Shown here: piece after piece, positions 32,521 through 44,546 of the stretch
Position numbering within the stretch: position 1 is the stretch's first letter
Layout: every line of letters begins with the position of its first letter
From: Talinum fruticosum
Taxonomy: Eukaryota; Streptophyta; Magnoliopsida; Caryophyllales; Talinaceae
Direction of reading: 5' to 3'
DNA: 64,000 nucleotides
Assembly (NCBI GenBank): GCA_021018815.1
Contig: JAITYX010000121.1
Location: 310,001 to 374,000 of the forward strand
The notes under the pieces: generated by a model
The model's input: the letters and a program-made list of their open reading frames with translations, nothing else
Database searches by the model: none
Told to the model about the DNA's origin: nothing
Made by a program: the position numbers and the translations under genes

Positions 32521-33603
32521 TAAAAGTGGAATTAAAATGCGATACAACTTTGATCCACAATAAGAAAAGCGATAAATAAAACATAAAATAAACAAGTAAA
32601 ATGTTCGAAGGTCTAATCCTTTCCCTTAGGTTTTTCCACTTGTTGATAAGGATCTTCAAACTAGATCTCTTTCTATGACAGCAGCGAATCAAAGAAGAGA
32701 GCGCTCTTTTATGAGTTTTAAGAAGTTTAATTTGAAGGAATAGGAAAGATCACCTGAATGAATGCCCGGACATCAGAATAATTGAATATTCTTTAGCTCT
32801 TTACAAGGATTCAATAATGATGTGTAGAAAAGAGGAGTATTTAAGGATGATTTTCAACGAGTAACGTTAAGGTATGAATGCTCTAATTAGCTTTCTGCGA
32901 GCATTACGCATAGGAGAAAGCCAGTATGGAAATAAGAGCCAAGGCTCTCTATTTATTGGGAGAGACCTAGGTCACAAATGACCTAGGGTTGCTCTCGACC
33001 TATCGTCTAAAACAGCGAGAAAAAGCTGGATAGGATACCGATCGGGGTGGTGGCCACACGGGTATGCCTAGGGTTTAGTGCCCTAGCGTGCTTGAAGAGG
33101 GAGTCTCCAAGCCAAAATGCAACATTCCACTTAAATTATCGTTGGGTTGCAGGCGCTTGCTACGATGTCGTTTTGAGCGGAAAAGCTCCTAGTCTCGAGT
33201 GGACTGTCTTAGAGCTTAAAAGTAGTACTTTGATGGTCATGATCATGAAATGCAACGTTTTAACACCGTCTTTAGGTCTTTAACTCCATGTCCGATTGAA
33301 CAAAAGTAAAATGTGGTATTTTTAACTTCGAATTTCCCGGTACACAACAATGGACTCTGTTGTCTCTGGAGGCTTAGTCCGGTCTTAGATCGTCGAAAGA
33401 AAAAGGGGGATTTTTGGATCAACCCAAAGCAAAGGCTACTTATGTGGTGCTTGGGGTTCTTTGTGGTTTACTAGCTTCCGTTGCACCGATCAAACACAAT
33501 CCGGGATCCAAATCCTCAAATAGGACCCGGGGTTTCACCATCGGACCCACATAATAAAATACGGAATTAAAGGAGATAAGGGACGACACTTTATGTGTCT
33601 ACA
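32521..33603 (-). repeat. 3' LTR of the Tat element
   Basis: On the minus strand a purine-rich GAAGTGGGGCCTAAT (33618-33604) precedes TGTAGACACATAAAG (from 33603), the usual Tat-type PPT and LTR start. The other end is placed at 32521 because element F sequence stops there. Minus strand has AATAAATAGAGAG at about 32957, a possible TATA box. No second copy lies in the window, so the limits are inferred. Confidence 0.6.
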
Positions 33604-34249
33604 ATTAGGCCCCACTTCGACCGAGTCTAAAAGGCGAATGGTCAAAGAACACACGAAAGGATACTTACTCGAATCCTGTAGTGATTTTTATATTGTTTGT
33701 TGTGTAATATCCGGAATTGGTTACTCGTCGAACCCGAACTCCAAAAAGAGGCCTAACCTTGATCGCGATGCATGCGTTCGAAGTCCGATAAGAGCGTCCT
33801 AAGCATAACTTGATTGGAGCCTGATGTTTGGTGGGTTTTGATGCTAAAACTTCGATCGTTTTTATCCGAAGCTTGGCTAAATAATCTAGTGTACTAACAT
33901 GCTTGTTAGTGGATAATCATATCGACGAAAGTTCAGTGTTTTACCCGAATAATTCAATCAAAAATAGACTAAAAACTTGATCTGAAAAAGATGATTGATG
34001 GGTCCAAGAGCTCCCACTTGCACGCATAAGGTGCCAAAAAGTCACATGCCACGGCTAATGGTACTCCACGAGCTAGGCTACCAGCTAAGGTTGCCAAGTT
34101 GTTGTTAGAAAGAACACCACTATGCCTCGTGGCCAGCCAGGCTAACCTTTGGCAGGCCTAGCCCCCAGCGTGCTCAGTCGGATTCCCTTGGTCTTCCTTT
34201 CCTTTTTTACTCTTGTCTTGTGTGCTTGGCTAGCTTGACTGAATGGGTC
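33604..34249. other. Polypurine tract and non-coding region next to the Tat 3' LTR
   Basis: Apart from the polypurine tract (33606-33618) I find no coding similarity here. Read on the plus strand it is the upstream region of the antisense PMD gene. Confidence 0.5.
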
Positions 34250-34259
34250 TATAAAAAGG
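34250..34259 (+). promoter_or_regulatory. Putative TATA box of the antisense PMD gene
   Basis: TATAAAAAGG lies 128 bp before the ATG at 34378, followed by a CT-rich leader with repeated TTTGC and CTTAC. Confidence 0.5.
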
Positions 34260-34377
34260 TTGCTTGGTGTGTTCCTTTTGCACACTTACTTCTTCTCTTT
34301 CATTCTTGCTTTGCGTTTGTGCTTTCTTACTTTACTCTCTTTGAAAACTAGTTGGTTTCCAAAATCTTTTCTTCACA

Positions 34378-36924
34378 ATGTCTAGAAGAAAAGCTCATCG
34401 TGTAGAGAGGTCAACAACTGAAAAACTTGTCCAAGATAACTTCCTTAAATAGGAATGGCGTCCACAAAACGAATGGAACCCAAACGATCTCTTGGTGGAA
34501 GCTAAAAATCATGTTTCTTCCCTTGGCATTACCCCTTTGGTAAGCTAGTTAACTTAGATTTCTATTGTTGCTCATTCAAAGTAGCGCTTTAACTAAAATC
34601 TTGTTGGATTTTTGTCTTGTAGAAGGGCTCAATTCCGAGTAGTGGAGTTATTCCCAAATTTATGCAAACATGCAGAAAGATGAACTACCCTCTTGAAGAC
34701 GTCATGCACAATGCTAGGTTTTGTTGTCTTTTCCTTGCTTCGAACGACCTTTGTGATAAAAGGGAAAGGGATCCCATTAGGGCCATTAGTTAGTGCTTTT
34801 GGGATACCACTAACATTTTCCACATTCCCTTCGGGAAATGACTACAATTCCTTTTGATTTTGTTGTCTTATCCGGTTTCGGCTTCTTGGGGAGCCTCTAG
34901 TTTATGACTAAAATTTGTATAAAGATCATCATTATCTTTGTCATTTTTTGGTCCGAGTAGCTAACAGGTTTCTGAAGGAAACTTCTTTAAGTATACCATT
35001 CATTTCGAGGCATTTGAGTATGTCATGTTTTGGCCTCGACGTTCTCCACAACAACAAGTCCGGATCGTGCTTGCTCTTTCGTTGAGCACAATTCTTTTTC
35101 CGTCTAAGCTTCTAAAGTTCATGTTCACTATTTGGTGAACTTAGGGGACCTTGATAAAATAAAGGATCTTAAGCTGGGCGCTCCCGCGTACACTTGCCTC
35201 ATAAGGCGCCTCGTGTCGGTGTACGTCACACAAAACCCGAGAAGGACTCGATCAACTATCTACCATTGTGCGGTTTATGGAAGTTCATTGAGGTATGCTA
35301 TAATTCTTCATGTATTCTCAATATACTTATATCTTGTGTGGATAAAAATTTTAATTGATTTGCAAAACGTAGCCATGGCCGTATGAATACTTCCTGCACC
35401 TTTCACCAAGCACAACAAATGGTCCCGCATTTCTAGCCTTCGTGTCATGGGCTAGGATTTATTTTTAACAACCCACAATCCATGGTATAGGCTTCTTGAC
35501 ATCAACCCTTAACCGTGTGACCTCGGTATGTCTCTTTAAGCTCAAAACCATCCTAAAAAATATGCCTAGAAAGTCTTTTACTTCACTATTTACCTGGCTA
35601 CCCCTGCCCACTACCTGTGGTGGACCCCGTGGGATTGCCTCGTGGTGGACGCTAGCCTTGGCTAAGCACGATTTATGCCCGTTTGCTTTTGTTTTCCACT
35701 TTTTCTTGCTTGTTTCCTTATGACTCCTGTATGTGCGGGCCAATTTTCATCCCGGGGCCCAACTCCAACTCCCTCGAAGCATCATCATTGCATATGAGTT
35801 AAGTCAAAGGAGGATCTTCTTTGAAGGTCCTTTTAGGTTTTGCTAGTACCTTAGTGAAAGGGTCAAACCTCAAATCTGGGTCAACACATGGCCTCCGTTC
35901 GCTCCGGTTGATCCACCTCAAACCATGTTCTACCTTCGCTCTTTTGGTAGCTTATTCTTGAATTTATACACATCCTATGCTTATCATGCGGGCGGATCAT
36001 GACTCAACTGTTGAATTCTTACCTCTTCCTCTCCTTAGCATAGTTGAATTTCTTGCATGGAAATTAACTTCATCTTTTGGTATCTCACTCCGACGAACAT
36101 TCACATTCAAAGCCTTGACGTAGACATTACTCAACCCAGGGAATCTCCTCGCTATGTCGAATTCCTAAAATCCCCGAAGAAGAATGTGTTGGGTATCCTT
36201 TCCTTATGAATTGGTGAGGGGTAGGAAATTTCATGCTCTTAACTTTTAGTTGTATGCTAAAAGTATTTTTGCTGATATCATTGAATAAATTTTGTAGTCC
36301 GAGAACAATCTCGGACCATATCCAATAACCTTCAATCTATGCATAGGGAATCCGAGATTTCCTCACTAGGACAACTTTCCGGGTAAGTCCTTAGTTAGTG
36401 GAGTGCTAACCTTATTGAGTTTTTAGTAGATGTGTTAATTGCTCCTTCATTTTTTGTAGAGGCGGTGATCTAGAGTACCTTCACCGGGAGGCTTCCTTGG
36501 TGGATCGGGAGCATATACCCATCAATCTGGCCAACAAGCGCCTTCCGGTGGTCCATCCGGGACAGGTACTTCCCGACGTTCATCACGACGTGCACATCGT
36601 CGAGTACGTCCGAAGCGGGGCCTCGCACCTCCGGGCTTAGTGCTTCCGGTGTGGGGCCCAACTTTTCTAAAGAGAGCCTCGGATATCTTGCCCCTTCAAG
36701 CATTTGATCGTCATGGAAATCCTCTTCATTTCCCTCAGGCTTCTTATAGTGGACCATCTCATAGAGCATCCCAATCTTAGGACCACGAGGCTAGCTCTTA
36801 TCAAGGTGGTGGAGGTGGTCGGTTCTCCACATCCGTCTTGGAGGACTTCGGGAATTACATCTTCAATAACGCTTCGATGGGGATGATTAGAGAATTGCTT
36901 GCCGCTTCCAATGTTGATGAATAG
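34378..36924 (+). pseudogene. Plant mobile domain (PMD)-like gene with introns, antisense in the Tat element
   Basis: The ATG at 34378 (context CACAATGTC) opens MSRRKAHRVE. Intron 1 is 34540-34622 (GTAAGC to TTGTAG, 83 bp) and keeps the frame: exon 1 ends at LGITPL and exon 2 continues open through CRKMNYPLEDVMHNARFCCL to FWDTTNIFHIPFG. That motif, then MTTIPFDFVV and GEPLVYD, matches the PMD core (W, FHLP-like, T-x-x-x-x-D-V, G-x-P). Further introns fit at 35293-35372 (before WPYEYFLHL) and 36383-36459. The last exon encodes a Gly/Ser-rich stretch and FGNYIFNNASMGMIRELLA, ending at 36924. Stops and frameshifts in the exons make it a pseudogene. PMD proteins include MAIN-like host genes and extra ORFs of Tat elements; position favours the latter. 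Confidence 0.6.
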
Positions 36925-37554
36925 AAATTCTCTTGCGAGGTGTTATTGTTTGTCTAATATTTACTTTATAATGGTGCGACTCTTATGTAATGGGATGAAA
37001 TGCCGGATGACATGATTTCTAAAAATGCATTATTTTATTTAACATGATGTAAAAAACTTAGCAAAATTACAAAGACAAATCAAATTGCACTCTAGCCCTA
37101 TTCCCCCGAAAGAAAATAATAAAAAATAAAAAGGGAAAACTTAAGTGCATGGTCTAAAAATAACAATATGGCGCGTACACAATGGACTCGGGGTAGAAAA
37201 GAAAAACAATATGGCCCAAGGAGCGCTTGGGCTCTTAAAAACAACGCAAACCGGTGGGACCGGGGTGGTGGCTGCGCCGGCCACCCCGTGAAGACCCGGG
37301 TTTTGGCGAGTTACAGTGGTTGATGTATAGGACTCTAAAGCTCCGGAAAACACCTTTAAATAGGATCCACACTGGTGCTTTTTAAAAAAAAAATGTGCCT
37401 TATGCGAGAATCTTTTGCGAATCAAATAGAAATATTGATTGCATTATATTCTATTCTGAAAAGATAAACTTTATGAGCGACCTATCTCGGTGGATACATG
37501 AGATGAGCAATACTGAAATAATAGGGATGTCAAATTATGGGCTTAATACATTAT
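36925..37554. other. Interval between the two antisense units
   Basis: The A-rich 36990-37130 part could be the 3' UTR of the PMD gene. A GC-rich segment (37230-37310) contains GGGGTGGTGGC, similar to GGGGTGGTGGCCAC at 33045 in the Tat LTR. I see no gene. Confidence 0.4.
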
Positions 37555-38648
37555 TTAGTATTTGCCAGGTGAAAATCTATTAGACTTTCTTAAGGCCTCG
37601 TGTTGGCTTTTCGGGATCCTCACCACCACATCTTCGAGGTTTGGGGATAAGGAACTATACCCCTTGCGTGAAGAATTTATTGCTATACTAGGCATCCAAA
37701 GCGTATGTCTTCCGAAAACTCGCGCAAGACTTACAAGCATCTTTTGAAATTAAGCAATACGAATCTGGGGTGGATTCTCATTGGAAATCAGGTGAATTTG
37801 ATGAACCTAATGAAGTACTATCGGCACATGTGTGCATATTCGGAGGCGATCATCATCCCGAGACATCGAGCGATTATCACCCGCCCGATACGTGGATTCC
37901 TGCTGGTAGGAGGCCGAAAGGATATGGCACCAATGGCACTGCTAAGCTTAGTTGATAAGTTAGAAAATTATTGTTCCTTAACACCACTAATAGTTGTATA
38001 GATGATCATAAGTTTAGATCGGGTCAAGGCAAACTCGAGTAAGACTTTGTTGGGAGCCCCCTGTTGTTGCAGGTAAGTAAATAACGACTAACAAGACCAA
38101 ACGAGATAAACCGGTCCACGATGCCGGCCACAGCATGTGTTCGGCGCCACCGAGGTTGAATTGCCCTAGTTCACGTCGAAAGTCTCAATTTTTCGCTCCT
38201 TTCTAATTTTTCGTTCTCTCTTTTTTTTTTCTTTTCTTATTTTACTACTCGTTGGGCCTAAAAAGTTAAATTTTGACCGTGCAAGACACTTTTTTTTTCT
38301 ATCTCGTCATGTGCAGATCCGGTTAATGGAGGACCTAAAGCTAATCCAGGATCCTGTGAATATTGATCCGTACTTAGCAATACACCTCTGTCAGCGAAAG
38401 AAGGAAGAGGTGGTAACCGATCACCCAACTTCCCGGTGGGAGGAGTTTCTCGAGAATCATACTAATAAAATTCAATGGTATATTGTGCACTTGGAAAGTG
38501 TCCCAATTTAGGACACATACCCTGCAACATCGATTTATATGCCTGCTGGGCCTAGAAAGCGACACCTATTACTTCCCGACCGTGTGTTGCCGCTTATGAG
38601 AAGAGAGCAAGTAATTCCTCTATTAGACCGTATCTCGACCCACTGCCT
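37555..38648 (+). pseudogene. DUF7745-like coding unit with intron, antisense to Tat pol
   Basis: The segment LLDFLKASCW with RFGDKELYPLREEFIAIL (37570-37690) resembles the motif FxFGxxxLxPTxEEY of DUF7745 proteins found with plant retrotransposons. Frames then break. At 38043-38072 the codons for DFVGSPLLLQ end exactly at GTAAGT; the intron 38073-38316 ends with a T-tract and GTGCAG, and the next exon continues in frame with IRLMEDLKLI. Its end (WEEFLENHTNKIQW, then YMPAGPRK and RREQVIPLLDRI) matches the DUF7745 C-terminal region. It stops at about 38648, where the Tat integrase begins on the other strand. Confidence 0.5.
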
Positions 38649-41250
38649 TTGAATTATTTAAGGGGTTAATTGCTACTAACTTGGTGAAGGTTACATAAAA
38701 GGCTACTTCTACTCACTTGGTGAAGTAGTCAATTGCTACTAACACGAATTCGTGACCACCCGTTCCTTTGGGGGTCACCTTGCCAATAATGTTTATTCCC
38801 CAAACCGAGAATTCCTGTGGGGATGCTAATGTTATGAGAAATAAGGGTGGTTGGTGCTATAAATTTGCATACACATGACACTTATGGAATTTTCTAATAA
38901 ACTCATGGCGATCCGCTACCATAGTCAACCAGCGAATAACCAAGTCTCTCGAATTTTCTAAACCAACATCTTACCATTCATGTGGCATTCACATTCCCCA
39001 TCATGAATCTCGTCCATGATGCGCTTTGCTTTATGTTTGTTGACACAAAGTAAGTTAATCCCATAGTTGGTTTTTTTGTACAGTTGCCCTTAATTAATTA
39101 AGAATTGAGCGGCCAACATCCCGATGGCTCATTGGGCTCTAGGTGTGGAGTCCAAGGGATATTGTTGCTTATCCAAATACCGATAAATGTCATGATACCA
39201 ACTGGTTTTGTCGATATTAGATAGTTCTAATGTGCGGACATGCGCTGGCCGACTCAGTCGCTCTATGTGAACAGGGCATTGAATGAATATGGGTAGGGAT
39301 ATTGATCATAGACACTAGTTTAGCTAAGGTATCCACGAACTGGTTGTCATCCCTAGGAAGGTTGGTGAAAGAGATATTTTTAAAGCTGTTTGGATAATTC
39401 TATCAAATGTGCTTGGTAGGGTGCGAAGGCTTCACTATGTACCTTCCATTTTTGTGAAATCTGATTAATAATCACACTAAAGTAATCGAAGACCCCGATG
39501 TTCTTGACCCCAATTCCACAAAAACTTCCAATCCTATAATGTATGCCTCGTACTCGCGATGTTGAAGGTGACCTCGAAGTCTAATTTGACTAAAATGGGA
39601 GTATGTGCTCCCATCGGTGAGACTAGAATAACCCCTACTCCAAAGTCTTTCCGATTGGAAGTGGTGTTGAAGTACATTATCCAAACACCCACCTCTACTT
39701 GTAAAATATTTTTGTCTCAAAATTCAAGGTGTTCGGGTTGTGATTCGATTATAGGCGGATTAACTAAGAATTTTGACACTACTCTTTCTTTGATCGCTTT
39801 TGAGGGACATACTTGAGTTTGAATTCGACAGAGCATGACAGTCTACCTTGCTATCTTAGTACCGATGGTTGGTTGCTCAAGTATATACTTAATGAGATCC
39901 ATATGTGCTACAACTTGTACTGTGTGGATTAACATGTAGTGCCCGAGCTTTTTGGTACCCTAGACTAATGCCAATGATTTCTTCTCTAATGGTGTATGTC
40001 TAGTCTCGGAATATAAGAAATTCTTACTCAAGTAATAAACTGCGTGTTCTTCCTTCCCATCTCGTTGAGCTAGCATGGCTCCTATTGGTGTCTTCGTATG
40101 GTGAGCTACTTAAGTAAAGGTTTCCCTGGTTAGGGCGAGAACTAGCACTCGAAAGGTTAGCTAGATGTTCCTTAACCTTCTTGAATGCTTGTTGGCATTC
40201 AGTATCCCAAATGGGCTCGGATCCATTCTTCAACTTCTTGAACATAGGTTCACGGACCATAGTCGGTTCCGATATGAAACAACTTATGTATCTGTAAACA
40301 TCCTAGGAAACCTCCTATTTCCTTCTCTCGTATTTGGTAGTGAGATCTCCTTAATGGCTTTGATATTAGATTGATCAACTTCAATTCCTCTAAGACTCGA
40401 CAACATAGCCTAATAGTTTGCCTAAGGTTACCCCGAAGGCACACTTTCGAGGATTAAGGCGCATGTTGTATTTTCTAGCGTCTCTAGAAGAATTTTCATA
40501 GGTTGGGTAGATTCCCTGGCCTATCCTTAGATTTTATGATCATGTCATCCCCGTCGACTACGGCTTCCTTGTGGATCATGTCATGCAATCGTCCTTTGGT
40601 ATGTTGCACTCGGCGTTCTTGAGCCCAAATGGCATCACCACATCCCCTATTGAGTGATGAAGGTTGTCCTTTTCATATCTTCCTCAGCCATCTTCATCTT
40701 ATTGTACCTAGCGTAGCCGTCAATAAACAAAAGCAAGGTATGACCCAAGTGTGTTGTCTACAAGGATGCTAATATGAGGCAGCGGAAATCATGCTTGGGG
40801 CTTGCCTTATTCAAAACTCTATCGTCTACGCACATGCGGACCCTACCGTCTTTCTTTGGAACCGGTACTATATTTGCTACCCACTTAGGATACTAAACTA
40901 CCTTGATGCCAGCCTCTAACCGCTTCGAACTTCTTCCTTAATCTACAATGCCTGCTCAGGCTTTATCCTTCTCGGTTTCGCTTAACAAGCTTAGCGTCTT
41001 CATGAAGTGGAATTTTATATTCCGCTATACTTGGATCTATCCCTGGCATGTCTTTATAGGACCATGCAAAGACATGCATGAACTCTATAAGGAGCGAAGT
41101 AAAGTTCTTCCGCTCTTCTAGATCCAGACGTTTTCCGATCTTGACCTCCTAAGGTTGATCTATTGATCCTAGATTGATTGTTATTGTTTCCTCCATTATT
41201 GGTGAGCAATTTTCATGATCTTCTATAGCTTTTAATAATTCTTTAGGGAT
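38649..41250 (-). pseudogene. pol: Tat pol: RT, RNase H, archaeal RNase H, integrase remnant
   Basis: From 41250 leftwards: RT with its active-site region at about 40558-40530 reading VVDGDDMIIKSK (normally YVDDM), and the RT end with EIGGFLGCLQ (40444-40250). RNase H (40260-39780) has EPIWDTECQQAFKKVKEHLA. An archaeal-type RNase H (39720-39200) has HREYEAYIIGLEVFVELG, diagnostic of Tat. The integrase start (38830-38655) has WGINIIGKVTPK and LVAIDYFTKWVE with the first catalytic Asp. The integrase stops after about 60 residues. Many frameshifts are present. Confidence 0.8.
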
Positions 41251-42087
41251 TTTTTATTCATCATTTGAGGCAAAACAATTGAAAGTAAGAGGAGGTAAAG
41301 AGTAAGCGGAAAGATTCACTTTATTGAACGAAGCAACGAGTATATCAAACTTAGAAACCGAACATACATAATCGAAAATAACAGAATTAGAAAAAGAGTT
41401 AGAAATAACAAAAGAAGAAGCCCTATCACTAGACTCAAGAAGGGAATGCGCTCCTAAACCGGCAGCGAATTCGTGGCCCTCCTTGGTATCAATCCAAGTA
41501 ATGTGCTTGGAGCCTTCGTTATCGACGTTGGTGACGACCTTGGACGGATCGACCTGCGGGTGCAACATAGCTCATGATAGTACTGAGACCGAATTCCCCT
41601 CTAAGTTCTTCTCTTATTCGAACAAGTAGATCGAAGAGATTATTCCCAACCAGGTTGGTCCATTTTGGAGTTGATTGTCCCTCTTCGAGGAGGTAGGGTG
41701 CCTCCTTCTCCAATATATAGCGAGTCACTCGAATATCTCCAAATTAGGTACTAGGATACCCTTATCTTTGATGTAGTAGGCTCAAGAAAATCATAATAAG
41801 GAAAATCATCTCCTTCCTTTAAGAACCGCCCATTCAAAGTATAAGGAAAGGGCTTGATAGAGTAGATTATGTGAGGTGCAGTCCTCTTAGTCTAAACTTT
41901 CCACTTGGCTTGGGCTATTTCCTTAGTAGTAGGTTGATAGCCTAGCCAAAAGTTGTAGTTGTTAGTTTGTTCAAGTGTTGCTAAGATAGGGTGGGATGCC
42001 CTTTGGCCTGCAAGCAAGACCTAGAAAGTACCCCTTCTTCCTAAGCATCGAATGGACACTAGGGTTGCCATAAGGGTTGAAGTTAAG
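41251..42087 (-). pseudogene. Tat polyprotein segment between protease and RT, left part
   Basis: Open pieces at 41728-41519 (TPKWTNLVGNNLFDLLVRIR) and 41568-41254 form the linker before RT in Tat elements. At its right end the frame continues, across element C, into 57842 and beyond, so C sits inside one formerly continuous reading frame. Stops and frameshifts are present. Confidence 0.65.
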
Positions 42088-42092
42088 AGGTG
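42088..42092. repeat. Target-site duplication AGGTG, left copy (element C)
   Basis: Directly before the TGAAGACTC start of the C LTR; matches 57837-57841. Confidence 0.9.
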
Positions 42093-43554
42093 TGAAGACT
42101 CAAATTTTAACTCTAAATATTTTGTGCAAGACTCGGGTATAAATTTATATCTCTCTTGAGTTTTTATTACATGTCATTCTAAGCTTCATAGAAACTCATA
42201 TCTAAGATTTCATCTTTGTTCGAGTGACTCGGATATCACTATGTCCCGTATCTTATCTACTAAGGTATTCGACCTACTTCGAATATACTTGAACCATCGC
42301 ATGATCAAATAATTCTTTTAATGCATTTTATTGGAGTACTAATTGTGTTTGCCAACTCGGAACCGAGTCTTTCTCTATTGAGTTCGTATAAGTCAATTTA
42401 TTCCTTAAATGATTATTTGATAGATCAAGGTCACTTTTCCATGTTTGAATATTCTTCTACTTGATCTTTCTAGGAATTATTTTGAACTGAGTTTGAACCT
42501 ATTTAATATTAGACTCGGAATATTCCACTTTTCTACGTCAAAGATAATTAAGCATGTAATTATCCTAATTTCATTATTATATGTGCCTAACCATGGACCA
42601 AAATATTTTATACTTTCAGAACCAATGTGCTTTGCTTTTCTAGGTTATTCGGACAAAGCTAATATATCTTTTAAAATTCAAAAGCAACCGGCTTCTAGCT
42701 ATTAAATGCCTGCAGACCATTTTAGCCAATTCGGACGGGACTCGGACACCGTGTCGTGGCTATCTGTTTCAAAAGCTGGAAAAATCAAACGCTAGGCTCA
42801 ACGGTGGTTTTCGCCTTGCTATTCGGACAACACCGGTTAATTGGAACACCTTTTGGAGAAAATAGTCATTGCCCAACGTTACACTCCAACGGATCTTTTC
42901 GAGTGACTTAGAAAAGCCCTTCCAACGGCTAGTGAAGACTTTAGTCCGGAAACCACACATAACGGCTAATCTTTATCATCTATAAATAGAATTCACTTCA
43001 CAAGACTTGAAGATTGCTGAACCTATTGCTAAAACTATTCTCTTACTACATTACTCACTCAATCTTTTACTTACAACTCTAAGTCCGTACTTAATATTTT
43101 CCGAGTTGTAAAGTCTTGTAATCAATTACATACTTCTCTTACTTTACGAGTAAAGTCCCTTGACCGAGCTGTAAGGGTTAACTTAGCTCAATTGTCCCTA
43201 GCTGTAAAAGTTATCTCGGTTAGGACGTACTAGATCATAAAAGCAAACTTCGAGTCTAGGAAAACACTCGGAAGGAATTGTCTAAGGGAGCAATTCGGTA
43301 GAGTCGAGCCGTTGTATTTTGCAAATTCAAAATAGTGCATTTGACTTGGTGCTTGGACTAGCATTGTCCCTAGTTTTCTGCCCCATTAGGGTTTCCACGT
43401 ATTTACGAGTGTATACTTTTCCGAGCCCAATCTAGACTCAAAATCAGCTGTTTAGCTTCTTCCAAGCAAAAAGATTCAAAGTTTGCTTTAACTTCCTCAT
43501 CACCCTATTCCCCCTCCTCAATGATGACTTAGACTCTCCAGGATCAAACCTTCA
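42093..43554 (+). repeat. Element C 5' LTR
   Basis: 1462 bp, TGAAGACTC to AACCTTCA. TATAAATAG at 42981-42989. Closely matches 56346-57836; the 3' copy has an extra short duplication of CTTCTACTTGATCTTT near 56710. Confidence 0.92.
42981..42989 (+). promoter_or_regulatory. LTR TATA box of element C (5' LTR)
   Basis: TATAAATAG preceded by CATC as in A; the 3' LTR has TATAAATGG at 57258-57266. Confidence 0.6.
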
Positions 43555-43556
43555 AT

Positions 43557-43568
43557 TAGTATCGAGCT
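43557..43568 (+). promoter_or_regulatory. Altered primer-binding site of element C
   Basis: TTAGTATCGAGC follows the LTR; compared with TGGTATCAGAGC it has a changed second base and lacks one A (CAGAG reads CGAG). It would prime poorly if the sequence is correct. Confidence 0.6.
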
Positions 43569-43613
43569 TAGCCTTGCAAGAAGGATCTAACAATCCAGAG
43601 GTCTAAAGATCAT

Positions 43614-44546
43614 ATGGCTCGGAACATTGTAGAGTTCGATCAAGGAAGATCTTCCACTAGACCACCAAAGGATAAAGGATCAAACTTCGTGCACTCGGAA
43701 GAAACCGATGGAATACTTTCTCTTGGACAACGATGAAGATGTCTAGAACATCATCCCGAAGGCAACTACATTCCAAGGAAGATGGAAGGTACAAGATCTA
43801 TGCCTACAGAAAAATTCAAGTACACCAATGAAGAGTCAAAGAAGTTCGGAAAGAAATTCAAAGCAATGAACATTCGATGTATATTATCAGCTCAAAAGAG
43901 TACAACGAGTGTCGACTGCGACACGACCAAAGATGCGGACACTCTTGTGAACACATACGAAGGTACAAGCCAAGTGAAACGAGCAAAGATAAGCCAATAC
44001 CTTCACAAATATGAGTTGTTCAAGATGGAGCCAAAAGAAAACATCACTCAAATGTTTATTCACTTCACCGAGATTACAAACAATCTCAAATCTCCGGCAA
44101 AAAGATTTCTCATAAAGAAATATGCAGAAAAATTCTAAGAAGTATGCCAAAGAGAAGATGGGGTGCCAAGTTGACAGTCATCGAGGAAGCTTAGAACCTC
44201 TCTCAAATAAAGCCAGAAGAACTTATTGGGATGTTACTTACCACGAAATTCACCTGGAAGAAGAAGATGCCGAGGTCGGCACCAAAAAGAACATTGCGCT
44301 GAAGGCCTCGGAAAGTAGAGGGGAAAGTTTGAGTTCCTTAGACTTAGAAGAGAATCCAATGGCAGTCATTGCCTAAGGCTTCAAAAGAATGATGAAGCAC
44401 AAGAAATTGGAAAAGAGGCCAAAGGAAGAGTTCTACAAGAAGGATAAGAAGCATACAAAAGGTAAATATTCTTCCCCTTCAAAGTTATCTTTAACTAAGA
44501 ACTCTAGTTGTTTTGAATGTGGCATCAAAGATAACATAGTCAAGGA
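43614..44546 (+). pseudogene. gag: Gag of element C, N-terminal part to the zinc knuckle
   Basis: The ATG at 43614 opens MARNIVEFDQGRSSTRPP. Frameshifts near 43700 and 43780 lead into the capsid region (43782-44138), with TKDADTLVNTYEGTSQVKRA and KYELFKMEPKENITQMF. After a shift, the GxxxMMKHKKLEKRPKEEFY basic segment leads to the zinc knuckle CFECGIKDNIVKD, whose His is changed to Asn. The 5.2-kb insertion falls directly before the last Cys of this knuckle; gag resumes at 49768. Confidence 0.83.
44542..44546. repeat. Target-site duplication AAGGA, left copy
   Basis: AAGGA recurs at 49768-49772; removing the insertion and one copy restores the gag order CX2CX4(N)X4C. Confidence 0.75.
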
